Below, one piece after another: positions 17,549 through 27,800 of a stretch of 64,000 nt of DNA. Positions within the stretch are counted from its first letter, which is position 1. The number at the start of each line of letters is the position of its first letter. The DNA lies in assembly GCF_002483205.1 (NCBI RefSeq), contig NZ_DLHM01000005.1:939804-1003803 (forward strand), given 5' to 3'. A model generated the notes under the pieces. It was given only the letters and a program-made list of their open reading frames with translations, ran no database searches and had not been told where the DNA came from. The stretch comes from Flavihumibacter sp. UBA7668. Its GTDB lineage: Bacteria; Bacteroidota; Bacteroidia; Chitinophagales; Chitinophagaceae. The translations under genes were made by a program, and so were the position numbers.

Positions 17549-18135
17549 GGTTTGCTATAGATTAGTAATTGGAAATAATCATGTAATCCAAAGCCTTCTT
17601 TTTTCTCCAGTGTAAAGGATTGAAGTCCGCCTATTTTTTCAATTTTAAAATAGGACCTGAAATGCAATAACCTGGAGAGTGGTTGAAATGCTTTATCAAT
17701 CCTGCTTAACCAGGTTTCCGGGGTGAAATGATTTAAAATAAACAGTGTGCCGCCAGGTATCAAAACACGGTGGACTTCCTGCAACAGTTTTTCCGGATCG
17801 CCTGCCACAGCCAGTATATGTGATAAAACTATGTAGTTGTAGGAGGCATCAGGGAATTTCAATGCTTCACCATCCATTAGCAATAAATTAGCATTGTCAA
17901 CATTCCGTTGTTTTGCCTTCTCCAGCATGGATGCTGATATGTCAATACCGGTGAGTTGGTGCAACTTGTATAAGGGCAGGTGACTTCCGTCACCAATACC
18001 AATTTCAAGGAGATTGCCTTTGGGATAACTATTAATTTCCTGTATCAATGCGATCCGCTGCCTTAATAAGAACAGATTTATGAGTGGATAAAAAACCCGG
18101 ATCGTATTGTAGAATCCGGCTATAGAATCTTTCAT
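17545..18135 (-). CDS. Class I SAM-dependent methyltransferase
   Basis: A 196-residue cytoplasmic enzyme. Motif I is LLEIGIGDGSHLPLY (SAM-binding glycine loop), followed by LTGIDISASMLEKAKQR with the acidic end of beta-2, LLMDGEALKFPDASYNYIVLSHIL and VHRVLIPGGTLFILNHF, the order typical of the Methyltransf_11/UbiE-like group. The substrate cannot be inferred; phospholipid or quinone methylases have this design, and the partner gene encodes a membrane protein. It overlaps the VanZ-like gene by 4 bp. The upstream metallophosphoesterase gene ends 76 bp away. Confidence 0.9.
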   Translation of the reverse strand: MKDSIAGFYNTIRVFYPLINLFLLRQRIALIQEINSYPKGNLLEIGIGDGSHLPLYKLHQLTGIDISASMLEKAKQRNVDNANLLLMDGEALKFPDASYNYIVLSHILAVAGDPEKLLQEVHRVLIPGGTLFILNHFTPETWLSRIDKAFQPLSRLLHFRSYFKIEKIGGLQSFTLEKKEGFGLHDYFQLLIYSKP

Positions 18136-18211
18136 TAAAAAGTGCTTTGAAAAACAAAGTAAGTATAAAAATGAGATTTATCCGAATTCTTTTCATTAAA
18201 ATTTTGAGGTA

Positions 18212-19954
18212 TTATGGATGGAGCTTAATGATTCCGGATTCCGCATAATCCAGTGCGGAACCCCAGAGAGGTTTCCAATAAATGGTTGCAGCTTCTGTAC
18301 TGGTTGGGTCATCCTGGTCTGCATACCCAATATTCAGGCGGATACCAGCTTTTGAAAATTGAATTTCTTTAAGGGGTAATTTAATCTGAACCTGAACACC
18401 CTGGTCCGTAATCTGGCTGTTGCAGGATAGTGGGTATTTAACTGCAATTCCATCTAGTGTAGTTAACTGATAGGATGGTTTTTTTGAATCCGGTTCAACA
18501 GTCAGCAGCAGAGGACGCTGATTTTTATCCTCGAAATAAACCAATAGTTTATCGCGATGGACCCCTTTCTGAAATACAAATTGATCGTCTTTGATGGTTG
18601 CTGAAATTGCTACAAATCGGTTATCCTTATTTACATTGAATTGGATGTCGGCATCTTCCGTGCCATGCCAGTCCCAGTCCTCAGTTATATATTCCGGATG
18701 TTTCAGTTGAATTGTATTACCCAGGGTTACCGGCCAGTTTATGAGTATCCTTTGTTTTGAAGGAAGGGAATAAGGTTTGCCCTTTATGGTGTACTCACCG
18801 TCCAGTTCAACTGAGATAGGATCGAGACTGGCTAAATCAATAGGTTTATTATCGGCTGATTTCAGGAGAAAGGGTAGTTCGACGGCTGATCCGGGAGCCA
18901 GGGTGCGTTCGATTTTTTCAGGGTCAGAAAACAGCCCTTTTTGTTTTGGGAGGTATCCCCGGATTGTTAAAGGGATTTCACCCGGATTGTGCAATTTAAG
19001 AACAGGTTCAAGCGTGGATACGGATGAAGTGGTAGCCTGAACTGGTACTGTATTCAACCAGTTTCCGGAGGTAAGCGGTCGGATTTTTTTTCGCAGGGAT
19101 TCATCTACAATATCTTCTTCAATGAGTCCGTTTAATTTCAGGTGGATCACTTTAGGTGTTGTTCCCTGAAATGTTACCCATGTAATATGATCGAATTCGC
19201 CAAATTGTTCTCCTCTGCGTTGACTGCCTCCTCCGCTGGTAGCCAGAATATAATATTTTCGGTTATTCCGTTCGCTCAGCAGATAATTATGAGTATGTCC
19301 GGCGAAAACGGTATAGTTTCTATTGGCCAGAGCTGCTTCAATTATTTCAAAACCAGTGTTTGATCTTGCCCATAATGGCTGGTGCATAAATACAAAAGTC
19401 CATTTCACATTTGGGAATTCTTTCAATATTGATTGAAAATAACGAACCTGTTCTTCCTTCATACCATAATCGCCCTCATCCTGTGAGTTCAGCGATAAAA
19501 ACAATACGTCTTTGTATATGAAATAATAGTGCGATTGACCATATCTTCTTTTCCATTCTTTTTGCATCCAGGAATTGCTGATATCATGGTTGCCTGGAAC
19601 ATAAAAGAAGGGGACCGTCAATGGTTCCAGGATAGCATTGAATTCCTTCCATTGATCATGAATCAGCAGGGAATCAGTGGAATAGCCATTTATCAGATCG
19701 CCAACCGATAAAATAAACTGAGGTTGTAAGAGATTGGCTTTTTTAACGGCATCTTCAAAAATTCCGGGCACCATGCCGCCTGTACGGTCGCTCAGAATGG
19801 CAAATTGAACCAGACTGCTATCGGTATTAAAGCGTGTATTCGTAAGCGGTAATTGCCCTTTTGATTTATCCCATTTGAAGTAGGAAGGTTCCTGTGCATT
19901 AGTAAAAAAAAAGGTGAGCATCAGGATGGAAAAGCAGATCGAATGGAAGTTCAT
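18212..19954 (-). CDS. Exported calcineurin-like metallophosphoesterase
   Basis: About 580 residues when started at the ATG at 19954, which gives a good signal peptide (MNFHSICFSILMLTFFFTNAQ); a longer frame from 19993 adds 13 residues without one. The metal-binding blocks appear in order: LSDRTGG, SVGDLINGY, VPGNHD, FMHQPLW and FAGHTH, so a two-metal phosphoesterase domain covers roughly residues 30-280. The C-terminal half has a beta-rich region that resembles the carbohydrate-binding CBM9-like domain attached to several secreted Bacteroidota esterases. It acts in the periplasm or outside. The substrate is unknown. The start faces a pseudogene terminator at 19994-20028. Confidence 0.88.
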   Translation of the reverse strand: MNFHSICFSILMLTFFFTNAQEPSYFKWDKSKGQLPLTNTRFNTDSSLVQFAILSDRTGGMVPGIFEDAVKKANLLQPQFILSVGDLINGYSTDSLLIHDQWKEFNAILEPLTVPFFYVPGNHDISNSWMQKEWKRRYGQSHYYFIYKDVLFLSLNSQDEGDYGMKEEQVRYFQSILKEFPNVKWTFVFMHQPLWARSNTGFEIIEAALANRNYTVFAGHTHNYLLSERNNRKYYILATSGGGSQRRGEQFGEFDHITWVTFQGTTPKVIHLKLNGLIEEDIVDESLRKKIRPLTSGNWLNTVPVQATTSSVSTLEPVLKLHNPGEIPLTIRGYLPKQKGLFSDPEKIERTLAPGSAVELPFLLKSADNKPIDLASLDPISVELDGEYTIKGKPYSLPSKQRILINWPVTLGNTIQLKHPEYITEDWDWHGTEDADIQFNVNKDNRFVAISATIKDDQFVFQKGVHRDKLLVYFEDKNQRPLLLTVEPDSKKPSYQLTTLDGIAVKYPLSCNSQITDQGVQVQIKLPLKEIQFSKAGIRLNIGYADQDDPTSTEAATIYWKPLWGSALDYAESGIIKLHP

Positions 19955-19993
19955 TTTGCTGCCCTTTAAAACAGGCTTACTAAAAATAGGCAA

Positions 19994-20028
19994 TGAAAAA
20001 GCAAATGGCCAGAATAGGCCATTTGCTT
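19994..20028 (-). terminator. Intrinsic terminator downstream of enolase-superfamily pseudogene
   Basis: AAGCAAATGGCC (19999-20010) and GGCCATTTGCTT (20017-20028) form a perfect 12-bp stem with a 6-base loop. On the minus strand the stem is followed by TTTTTC. It ends transcripts coming from the decayed gene at 20046-20905 and shields the metallophosphoesterase gene. Confidence 0.8.
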
Positions 20029-20045
20029 ACGTATATTGATGAAGA

Positions 20046-20905
20046 TTATCCCGGTTTTTTGCGCAATTCCATACCAAATCCGGGTTTGTCGGAAACGCTG
20101 AGTTTACCATTGGCAATTGAATAACTGCTGAACTCAACATCATCCGAAAGGCAGCTTTGGAATCATCGAGTGTATATCCATTATTGGCATCCACGAGAAT
20201 GCCGGTATCTTTTCCAAAGGCTGCATGAATCCGGTTTACGATGTCAATATCAGTTTGTAAGCCTTTATCATGTGGATACCATTTGAAACTACGGCCAATT
20301 TTTACTTTTAATTGGCGGTAACCAAAGTCATAATCCCATCGGCAGTTTTCCAGGACTTTATCAAGACCTGCCGGATTATTGGCAGGTTCCAGTTCATCAA
20401 GGTAAATCATCCCGCTATAAACGGGTGTTTCGAGCGTTCCTCCGGCACCTAATAATTTATATACGGGTTGATTAAGGATAATACCGCAAAGGTCATATAA
20501 CGCGATGTCGGCATGTTTGGGTGTTCCGGGTAAAATTCCGGTAGCCGGATGAATCAGCTCATGCAGGGAGTTGCCTATCAATACACTGGCCTCCTGTTCA
20601 TTTCGGAAGCCCGATTGTCCCCAGCCGATTGCTCCCTTGTCGGTTGTTAGCTGCATAATCCGCTATCTGTGGCGCTGTCCGTGTACATCCAGCTTTGCGT
20701 TTTTACCAACTAAGTGTGGCCACTGAAAATTAACATCACCCAGCTTTATGGATTTGATTTTATGTTTAGTTAATTCGGGAAATTGTTCTTCAGTGTCGAA
20801 GCCGGAGAAGCTGGCAAGCAAACCGGTAGGCAGGGCGGCCATCCCCAAACCAGTAAACGATACCGAGCGAAGAAATTTTTTTCTATTCATATCGGTAGTT
20901 TTCAA
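20046..20905 (-). pseudogene. Decayed enolase-superfamily (mandelate racemase/muconate lactonizing type) enzyme
   Basis: A Tat-like N-terminus (NRKKFLRSVSFTGLG) and a conserved start of the capping domain (VGKNAKLDVHGQ) end at an in-frame TAG at 20663-20665. The same frame resumes at once with RIMQLTTDKGAIGWG and runs through QLKVKIGR and DTGILVDANNGYTLDDSKA, including the KxK-like and VDAN barrel motifs. Around 20120-20145 the frame switches. In the +1 frame the sequence then reads SYSIANGKLSVSDKPGFGME and closes at TAA 20046-20048, which is the usual family C-terminus. About 287 codons remain of a family near 430, so some 140 codons of the barrel with catalytic residues are gone. The gene is almost surely non-functional. 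Confidence 0.85.
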
Positions 20906-20947
20906 TAACTACGCTGCTGTGCAAACGATCGCAAAGCTGTTAATAAA

Positions 20948-21841
20948 GTGTTAACGCAACAGATGGAATTGAATTTGGAACAAGGTGAATGTATATTCAG
21001 CCTGCAATTAATTCTAGAAATGTCTAATGATCCAATGGGATATATTACAGAGCGGGTTAAGGTGCCGGAGGAATTTGAATCTGTCTTTTCTCATTTTTAT
21101 TTTGCCGGGAATGATTCAGATGAGATCATTAAAAAACGATTACTTCCTTCATTTCAGACAATATTGGTATTTAGTTTTGGCCATCCGGTTGAAATAACAA
21201 CCAGAAATAACTCCATCATTACTGTTTCAACCTGCTTGGTTGTTGGGCCAATCAAATAGGCATTTGATTATACCTTACCACCAGCTTCAAGTATTCTGGT
21301 GGTGAATTTCAAGGATGATGCTTTTTTTCGTTTTTTTGGTCCGCTTGCTATTTTGCAACAATCCACTATTCATCCGGATGAATTGATCAAAGAAAATTGT
21401 TTTACAAAGTTATGGGCAACGCTTAAAACTATTTCGGGAAAGAAGGAAAGAATTGATTTTCTTTTGGCTTTTTGCAAGCCTTATCTGTCGGACCGGCATA
21501 AGATTGCCGTATTGCTTGCTGAACAAAAAGATCCGATTTTAGATCCTATAAAAAACGTTGCTATACTAACAGGTCTTACAGCGCGTAGTTTGCAAACGAA
21601 GCAAAAAGAGGTGTTTGGATACAGTGCAAAGGAAAGTGCAAGGTATTTTCGTTTTCTTATGGCTGTTCAACAAATACAAGCGTTTACAGAAACTGGGAAA
21701 AAAATAGACTGGTTTGAAATAATTGCTGCATGTGGATATTATGATCAGAGTCAGTTAATCCATGATTTCAGGCATTTTTCCGGCTTTACTCCAGCTAAAT
21801 ATGTAAAATTTCAGCTTGATTTATGTTCCAGTACAATCTAA
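20948..21841 (+). pseudogene. AraC-family regulator interrupted by an in-frame amber codon
   Basis: Two open segments in the same frame (20948-21259 and 21299-21841) together match one AraC-type regulator of about 290 residues. The N-terminal part ends ...VVGPIK, then TAG at 21257-21259, and the frame goes on with AFDYTLPPASSILVVNFKDDAFFRFFG, which is conserved in this group. A CAG-to-TAG change is the simplest explanation. The C-terminal part has the AraC helix-turn-helix ending in CGYYDQSQLIHDFRHFSGFTPAKY. The real start may be at 20963 or 21020. The gene may be dead, or the C-terminal piece may be made from the internal ATG at 21299. The quinone reductase gene 69 bp downstream is the likely former target. 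Confidence 0.75.
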
Positions 21842-21883
21842 TTGTATTTCGTTTTCTTACAATTTCTGCCAATTTTCTACTGC

Positions 21884-21891
21884 TAGTTTTG
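21884..21891 (+). promoter_or_regulatory. Possible -7 element (TAGTTTTG) for the quinone reductase gene
   Basis: TAGTTTTG fits TAnnTTTG exactly and lies 20 bp before the start at 21911. The upstream TTTC at 21863-21866 is a weak -33 match with a 17-bp gap. Confidence 0.4.
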
Positions 21892-21910
21892 GTTTTCAAA
21901 ACAAGTAAAC

Positions 21911-22498
21911 ATGAAACATCTGATTATTTTCGCACATCCAAATGAATCCAGTCTGAATGCATCTTTGAAAAACTGGATTGTGCAATATTTGGAACAACAG
22001 CAGCAGGAGGTTCAGGTCAGGGATTTGAATAAAATGTGTTTTAATCCTGTTTTATCCCAGGATGATATGTTTGGACAATTTAAAGGAACAGTAGATGCTG
22101 AAGTGGGGAAGGAACAGGAATTGATCACCTGGGCAGATCAATTGATTTTTGTTTATCCAATCTGGTGGACAGGAATGCCGGCAATTTTGAAAGGATATAT
22201 TGATCGCGTTTTTAGTTATGGTTTTGCCTATCGGTATGATAAGGGGATACAAAAAGGATTGTTATCAGGTAAGAAGGCAGTGATACTGAATACCCACGGT
22301 AAATCGCAGACAGAATATGAAGCTATTGGAATGAATGAAGCGCTGAAGCTTACTTCAGATAAAGGCATATTTGCCTACTGCGGACTGGAAATAATTGCTC
22401 ATTTTTATTTTGACAGAGCAGACCGGGCAACAGAAGATGTCATCCGGAACTGGAAAGAAGAATTGGAAAAATTATTTCTATCTATTCCAGTACAGTAA
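21911..22498 (+). CDS. NAD(P)H:quinone reductase, flavodoxin-like fold
   Basis: A 195-residue cytoplasmic flavoprotein of the Flavodoxin_2 (NQO1/MdaB/KefF) family, which reduces quinones or electrophiles by two electrons using NAD(P)H. HLIIFAHPNESSLNASL binds the FMN/FAD phosphate, and the WADQLIFVYPIWWTGMPAILKGYIDRVFSYGFAY block is the flavin-binding signature of the family. Length is typical. It is preceded by an AraC gene broken by an amber codon, which probably once regulated it. Its 3' end overlaps the convergent response regulator gene by 17 bp. Confidence 0.92.
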   Translation: MKHLIIFAHPNESSLNASLKNWIVQYLEQQQQEVQVRDLNKMCFNPVLSQDDMFGQFKGTVDAEVGKEQELITWADQLIFVYPIWWTGMPAILKGYIDRVFSYGFAYRYDKGIQKGLLSGKKAVILNTHGKSQTEYEAIGMNEALKLTSDKGIFAYCGLEIIAHFYFDRADRATEDVIRNWKEELEKLFLSIPVQ

Positions 22499-23189
22499 AT
22501 ATAAATCCTACTCCATATACATTTTCGATTTTCACTTTATTGGAAGAAGATAAAAGTTTTCTCAATCTGGAGATAAAAACATCCAGGCTGCGGCCCAGGA
22601 AATAATCATTTTCTCCCCAGAGCTGAAGCAGGATATCTTCTCTTTTCAATACGCTGTTTCTGTGTTTATAAAGAAATTCCAAGAGTTCCATTTCCCTTGG
22701 GGTAAGTGATTCTTTTCTGGGTGTATTTCCGATGGATAATTTGAATACATCTTTATGCAGCGTGATATCTCCGATTTTCAGATCCGTACTAATTGTTTTT
22801 TGTGAAAATTCGACCGGTTTATTTCGGCGTATGATATTCCGGATTCTCAGCACCAGCTCATCAATGTCAAATGGTTTGCTGATATAGTCATCAGCTCCTA
22901 ATCCCAGTCCGAGTAGCCGGTCTTTTTTTTCATTTCTGGCTGTAAGAAAAAGAAAAGGTGTTTTATCGTCCAGTTGAGAGAATTTTTTAGCCAGTTCAAA
23001 ACCATCGGCGCCTGGAAGCTGGACATCAATCATAAGGAGATCATAATTTTCTTTATTTCGGTCAAATGCCAGGAAAGCATCCTCTGCCGTAGTATGCCAG
23101 TCTACTTCCAGGTCCATGAGTTGCAGGTATTGTTTTACCACATTACCCAGGTCAATTTCATCTTCTACAAATAAAACTTTGTGTTGCAT
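22482..23189 (-). CDS. OmpR-family response regulator
   Basis: A 235-residue regulator started at the ATG at 23189 (MQHKVLFVEDE). The open frame extends upstream to 23405, but that extension lies inside the sensor kinase gene and has no receiver features. The receiver domain (1-120) has VEDE, the phosphoacceptor Asp in LLMIDVQLPG, LFLTAR and the Lys in YISKPF. The C-terminal winged helix (about 140-232) has SLTPREMELLEFLYKHRNSVLKREDIL and SLDVFISRLRKLL. It follows its kinase gene by 10 bp. The 11-bp-spaced GTT repeats at 24643-24686, just upstream of the kinase and opposite SusC, are its probable target. Confidence 0.94.
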   Translation of the reverse strand: MQHKVLFVEDEIDLGNVVKQYLQLMDLEVDWHTTAEDAFLAFDRNKENYDLLMIDVQLPGADGFELAKKFSQLDDKTPFLFLTARNEKKDRLLGLGLGADDYISKPFDIDELVLRIRNIIRRNKPVEFSQKTISTDLKIGDITLHKDVFKLSIGNTPRKESLTPREMELLEFLYKHRNSVLKREDILLQLWGENDYFLGRSLDVFISRLRKLLSSSNKVKIENVYGVGFIFTVLE

Positions 23190-23199
23190 AGGCGTTGAA

Positions 23200-24603
23200 C
23201 TATTTTTCAAGTGGAATCCGGATAATAAAAAAGGTTCCACTGGTCTCATTAGAAAGGATTTCAAGTTCCCAGTTATGGGCATCGATACATTGCTTGGTAT
23301 AAAAAAGGCCAAGTCCCAATCCATTGGTTGCATTGTTTTGCAAACCATCAGTATTTCTATAAAACTTGTCAAAGATAAAACGACGCGCTTTATCAGAAAT
23401 GCCAATCCCGTTATCCGATATAATCAGCATCAGTTTTTCATAAGCCTGTTTAGTATGAATCTTAATTTCTTTGAGTTTGCTGTTGTTATACTTTATTCCA
23501 TTGTCCAGGATATTATTGATCATGGTGGTGGTCCAGAATTTATCAAGTAAAACGAGACTTGATTTTGAATCATTTGTATAGGAAATGGATACCTGATTAC
23601 TGGTCAATTGAAGACGATAGTCGAGTAAAAGTTCTTCCAGCAGATCTTCCATTATCAGGGTTTCCTTTTGCAGGCTGGATGCATTCATGACGGTAATGTC
23701 CAGCACCTGGCCAAACAGGGTTTTTAAGCGCTGTGATTGACGATCGATAACAGCAGTTAATGGCAGGATTTTATTTTTATCTTCTATGATTCGTTCATTC
23801 TGTAAGCTTTTGTTAGCCACAATTATAGCTGAGAGAGGGGTGTGTAATTCATGGGTTATACTATTTACAAAATCGGACTTGAGTTCAGCCAGTTTTTTTT
23901 GCTGAATCCAGTTACGGAAAGTAAAATAATAGATCAGCACTACCACCAAGATTGAAAAAAGAGAAATAGCCAGTGGTAATGCCATGCTTTTCAAAATATG
24001 TAAGGTGCGATAGGGGGTATCTGCATGCAGGGCAAAACTGGCAGCATAGGAATAAGCGGTAGGTGAACTTACTGTTATAGCGGTAACTTCGTTTTGTTTG
24101 TTAAGTTGTGCGGGACCGCCACTGTTCAGAATCCCTTTTGTTCCACCATTGCGTTGAAAAATGGGGACATAATTAGCACCGTCAAAACTTAAACTGATCA
24201 CATCAATTGTTGATGCCCAGGTAAGTGATGTGTCCAGTTGGTTTTCCCGAATCAGCTGGTACATCAGCCGGTCAATAGAATTTTTTTGTTTCAATTCAAG
24301 GATCATACTATCCATAACAAGCTTGGAATAGCTGATTAACCTGTTCTTGGAAATTTTATTCAGGGAATCAAATTTTGCCATATTCCAAAGCAGGTATCGG
24401 TCAATGATCGCTTGTCCGCCTGGGAAAATTTTATCATTCCTGATACTTGACCGGTAGGCGTCTTTTAAGATGTTTTTCTCTGTTGAATAGAACTCATCAT
24501 CCTTCAGCTTATAGGTATTGTAAATGAGAAAACACTGTACTGAAACCAGTACAATGAATCCGATGAATGCCATGATTTTATGTTGCTGTATGGAGAATTT
24601 CAC
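23200..24603 (-). CDS. Membrane sensor histidine kinase
   Basis: A 467-residue inner-membrane kinase. One transmembrane helix near residues 11-30 and another near 207-230 flank a periplasmic sensor region of about 175 residues that I cannot assign to a known sensor family. The dimerisation and phosphoacceptor segment is FVNSITHELHTPLSAIIVANKSL (His in HELHTP). The ATPase domain shows the N box IINNILDNGIKYN, G1 ISDNGIGIS and G2 GLGLGLFYTK. It partners the regulator 10 bp downstream. Position next to the SusCD/GH92 locus suggests it controls that locus, unlike the hybrid or ECF systems usual for Bacteroidota sugar loci. Confidence 0.93.
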   Translation of the reverse strand: MKFSIQQHKIMAFIGFIVLVSVQCFLIYNTYKLKDDEFYSTEKNILKDAYRSSIRNDKIFPGGQAIIDRYLLWNMAKFDSLNKISKNRLISYSKLVMDSMILELKQKNSIDRLMYQLIRENQLDTSLTWASTIDVISLSFDGANYVPIFQRNGGTKGILNSGGPAQLNKQNEVTAITVSSPTAYSYAASFALHADTPYRTLHILKSMALPLAISLFSILVVVLIYYFTFRNWIQQKKLAELKSDFVNSITHELHTPLSAIIVANKSLQNERIIEDKNKILPLTAVIDRQSQRLKTLFGQVLDITVMNASSLQKETLIMEDLLEELLLDYRLQLTSNQVSISYTNDSKSSLVLLDKFWTTTMINNILDNGIKYNNSKLKEIKIHTKQAYEKLMLIISDNGIGISDKARRFIFDKFYRNTDGLQNNATNGLGLGLFYTKQCIDAHNWELEILSNETSGTFFIIRIPLEK

Positions 24604-24642
24604 CCTGAATGTTTAAACAATAAAGATAAAACCTTCCTGCAG

Positions 24643-24686
24643 GTTACAGCCCCGTTTAATTTCCGTTAACAATCTGTTTGGAGTTT
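24643..24686. promoter_or_regulatory. Array of four GTT repeats at 11-bp steps, likely OmpR-type regulator sites
   Basis: GTTACAGCCCC (24643), GTTTAATTTCC (24654), GTTAACAATCT (24665) and GTTTGGAGTTT (24676) repeat with exact 11-bp spacing. This is the layout bound head-to-tail by winged-helix regulators of the OmpR/PhoB family. It lies 40 bp upstream of the kinase start and about 125 bp upstream of SusC, between the two divergent units, with an OmpR-type regulator encoded next door. Confidence 0.55.
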
Positions 24687-24739
24687 ATTAGCAGTACATA
24701 AGTCATATGTTAAATAGTTTTAAAAATTATCGCGAAGGA

Positions 24740-24749
24740 TTGCATGCAA
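24740..24749. repeat. Palindrome TTGCATGCAA upstream of SusC
   Basis: A perfect 10-bp palindrome in the kinase-SusC intergenic region, about 63 bp before the SusC start. It could be a second regulator site; no regulator can be assigned. Confidence 0.3.
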
Positions 24750-24811
24750 ACAGCGAATTACGAGCTCTTTTAAGGGTTTGTATCATCTATTGACATCTAA
24801 CTGTTATTATA

Positions 24812-27800
24812 ATGAGCAAAAAAATTACAATAGCAGGAGGCGGATCTATGCGCGTCCTCCCGCTGTTTTGCGCAGCGATTCTGTCTCTTCCCATTACAGG
24901 AAAAGCAGATCGCGGCAACAAGCCAAACTTCAATGAACCTGCCGGATCAGTCTGGGAAAATCCCGCCTGGTTTCAGCAATCCATCTCGGGAATTGTTTCC
25001 AATGCGGTTAATAGCACGCCCGTAGCCGGTGCGTCTGTTGTTATAAAGGGTACAACTACAGGTGTAACGACCGACGATGAGGGGCGATTCACCATCAATG
25101 CGAAGCCCGGTGATATTTTGGTAGTATCCTATTTGGGATTTAAAACTACTGAAGTTCGGGTTGGACAGACCAATAATCTTACTATTCAGCTTAGAGATGA
25201 TGTGCAGAGTCTTGATCAGGTTGTTGTTGTAGGATATGGTACACAAAAAAGAAAAGAAATTACTTCGGCAGTTACTACAGTTAAATCAACCAACTTTAAT
25301 CCGGGAGGTTCACGTTCTCCAATGGACCTGATTCAGGGTAAAGTAGCAGGATTGAATATCACCAGAACAGCCGGTAATAACCCCAATTCAGGAGCATCCA
25401 TTCAGTTAAGAGGTGTTACGTCTTTAACTGGGACCCGTAATCCACTGATTGTAATTGATGGAATTCCTGGTGGTAACCTGGATCTGTTGCAGCAGGATGA
25501 TATTGAATCCTTTGATGTATTGAAGGATGGATCCGCGGCTGCCATTTACGGTACCAGAGGGAATGCCGGTGTTATCCTGATAACTACTAAAAAAGGTAAA
25601 TCAGGAGCACCACGGTATGATTTTTCCACCTATCTGCAGAGGGAATATATAGATCGTAAGCCTGACTATATGACGGCCGGCGATTTTAGAAAATTAATCG
25701 ATGATGGCGTAGTAGCAGAATCGCAGGATTTTGGTGCATCCACCGATTTGTATGAAGAATTGATTGATAAGAATAATCTGAGTCAGTATTATAATTTTTC
25801 TGCATCTGGTGGTACTGCACAAACCAATTATCGTGCGTCCTTATTCTTTAACGAAGCCAATGGAATTGCCAAACAAAACGGACGCGAACAATTTGGCGGT
25901 AGGGTGAATATCAATCAGCGTGGGTTGGATGATCGATTAAGCCTCTCTGTAAATATTGCTGCTACTATGAATAAAGCCAACCTTTTAGGTGGAGGAGGCG
26001 GTGATTTTGAGCAGGCTATCCAACGAAATCCAACTGCTCCGATTTTTAATCCGGATGGAACTTATTTCGAAACACAGGGCTTCAACAACTACAATCCACT
26101 TTCGCGGTTGGCTTATCGTATTTCTGAGCGGAATCAGCAGACTTTTTCCGGGGATGCATTATTATCGCTTAAGTTAATGAAAGGGCTAACTGCCAGTACA
26201 TTTGTTTCCTATGTTAGGGATAACTACAATGACCGCTACTACCGTTCGAGAAGAGATTGGGATCAGCGTCCGAACAGTGATTTCCAGGGAATGGCTTATG
26301 CTTCCAAATCAAATTTTCTCTATTGGAGTAAAACACTGGAATCAACCCTTAACTATACCAAACAAATAGGTACAAAACATACCATTACAGCTTTGGCTGG
26401 TTATAGCTATCAGTATGAAACATCCGAGAGTTTCAGTGTAAATAATAATGGATTTACCACAGACGGTTTCCTGGATTGGAACCTGGGTGCAGGTAGCGCC
26501 ATTCAGAATACTACCCTTCCACGTCCGGGTATGGGAAGCAATAAAGTGGATAATACCCTGATTGCATTTTTTGGTCGGGTTAATTATTCATTCAATGATC
26601 GCTATTTCCTTACAGGTATATTAAGAAGAGAAGGGTCCTCCCGTTTTGGTGCCAATCACAAATGGGGGAATTTCCCGGCGGTTTCTGCAGGCTGGGTGAT
26701 TTCAGAAGAGGATTTCATGCAGGATGTTAATCTGATTAATCAGTTGAAGCTTCGGGTAGGTTATGGTGTTACAGGTAATCAGGGTATTCCCAATTATCAG
26801 TCGATTGTAACCTTGGGAACCGGTGGTGTGTATCCGCAAAATGGAGTTTATTACCAGACATACGGACCTGTTCGTAACCCGAACCCCAATCTTCGTTGGG
26901 AACAAAAAGCAGAATGGAACTTTGGATTGGATTTTGCCATCCTGAATAACCGGATTTCCGGTGCCATTGATGTGTATAACAGAACCACTAAGGACCTGCT
27001 GTACAATTACAATGCCCAGCAGCCATCTTTTGTCCGTGATCAGATTTATACCAACGTTGGATCAATCCGAAACAGTGGAGTTGAATTGCAGATTTCTGCT
27101 ATTCCCATTCAAAAAAGAGATTTTCAGTGGAATGTTGATTTTACCGGAAATACACAGAAGAATAAGCTGACTCAATTGTCGAATGATGTATTCAAGGCAA
27201 ACTGGCTGGAGTTCTACGGACTTCCTTCACCAGGTGCATTGGGTAATGCATTTCGTTTGGAAGAAGGTGGAGCAGTAGGGAACTTCTATGGAAAACGTTT
27301 TGCTGGATTTACTGAAGATGGTAAATGGCAGTTTTATAAAGCGGATGGATCCAAAGCACCCGCTAATCAGATGAACAATGATGATCTGGTGGTAATAGGA
27401 AACGGAGTGCCCAAGCTTCAGTTGGCATTAAACAATCGTTTTTCCTATAAGAATTTTGATCTGACCATCTTCTTCAGAGGTAAGTTTATGTATGATATCC
27501 TGAATACCAAAGACCTTTATTTCGGTAATAAAAACTGGTTGCCCAATAACCTCCTGAAAAGTGCCATAACTACTCACAATGAGTTAAATGATGCACCTCA
27601 GTATTCTGATTATTATCTGGAAAAAGGTGATTTCGTAAAACTGGATAACCTTACCCTTGGTTACAATTTCAACTTTAATACCAAACATATCCGCAATATG
27701 CGCTTGTATGTTACCGGTAGAAATCTGGCAACATTTACCGGTTATAGCGGTATTGATCCAGAATTACAGGATACTGGTTTTGAAACAGGTGTTGACGGAC

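Noticed and set aside
20663..21259. Genome-wide recoding of TAG as an amino acid
   Set aside because: TAG ends several intact genes here, such as the fusion gene at 11300, the NagB-like gene at 13221 and hicB at 35668, so it is a normal stop.
22482..23405. Response regulator starting at 23405
   Set aside because: The first 72 residues lie inside the kinase gene and lack receiver features; the ATG at 23189 gives a canonical receiver start.
24790..24813. Sigma-70-like TTGACA...TATAAT promoter before SusC
   Set aside because: The spacer is only 12 bp and the TATAAT overlaps the start codon.
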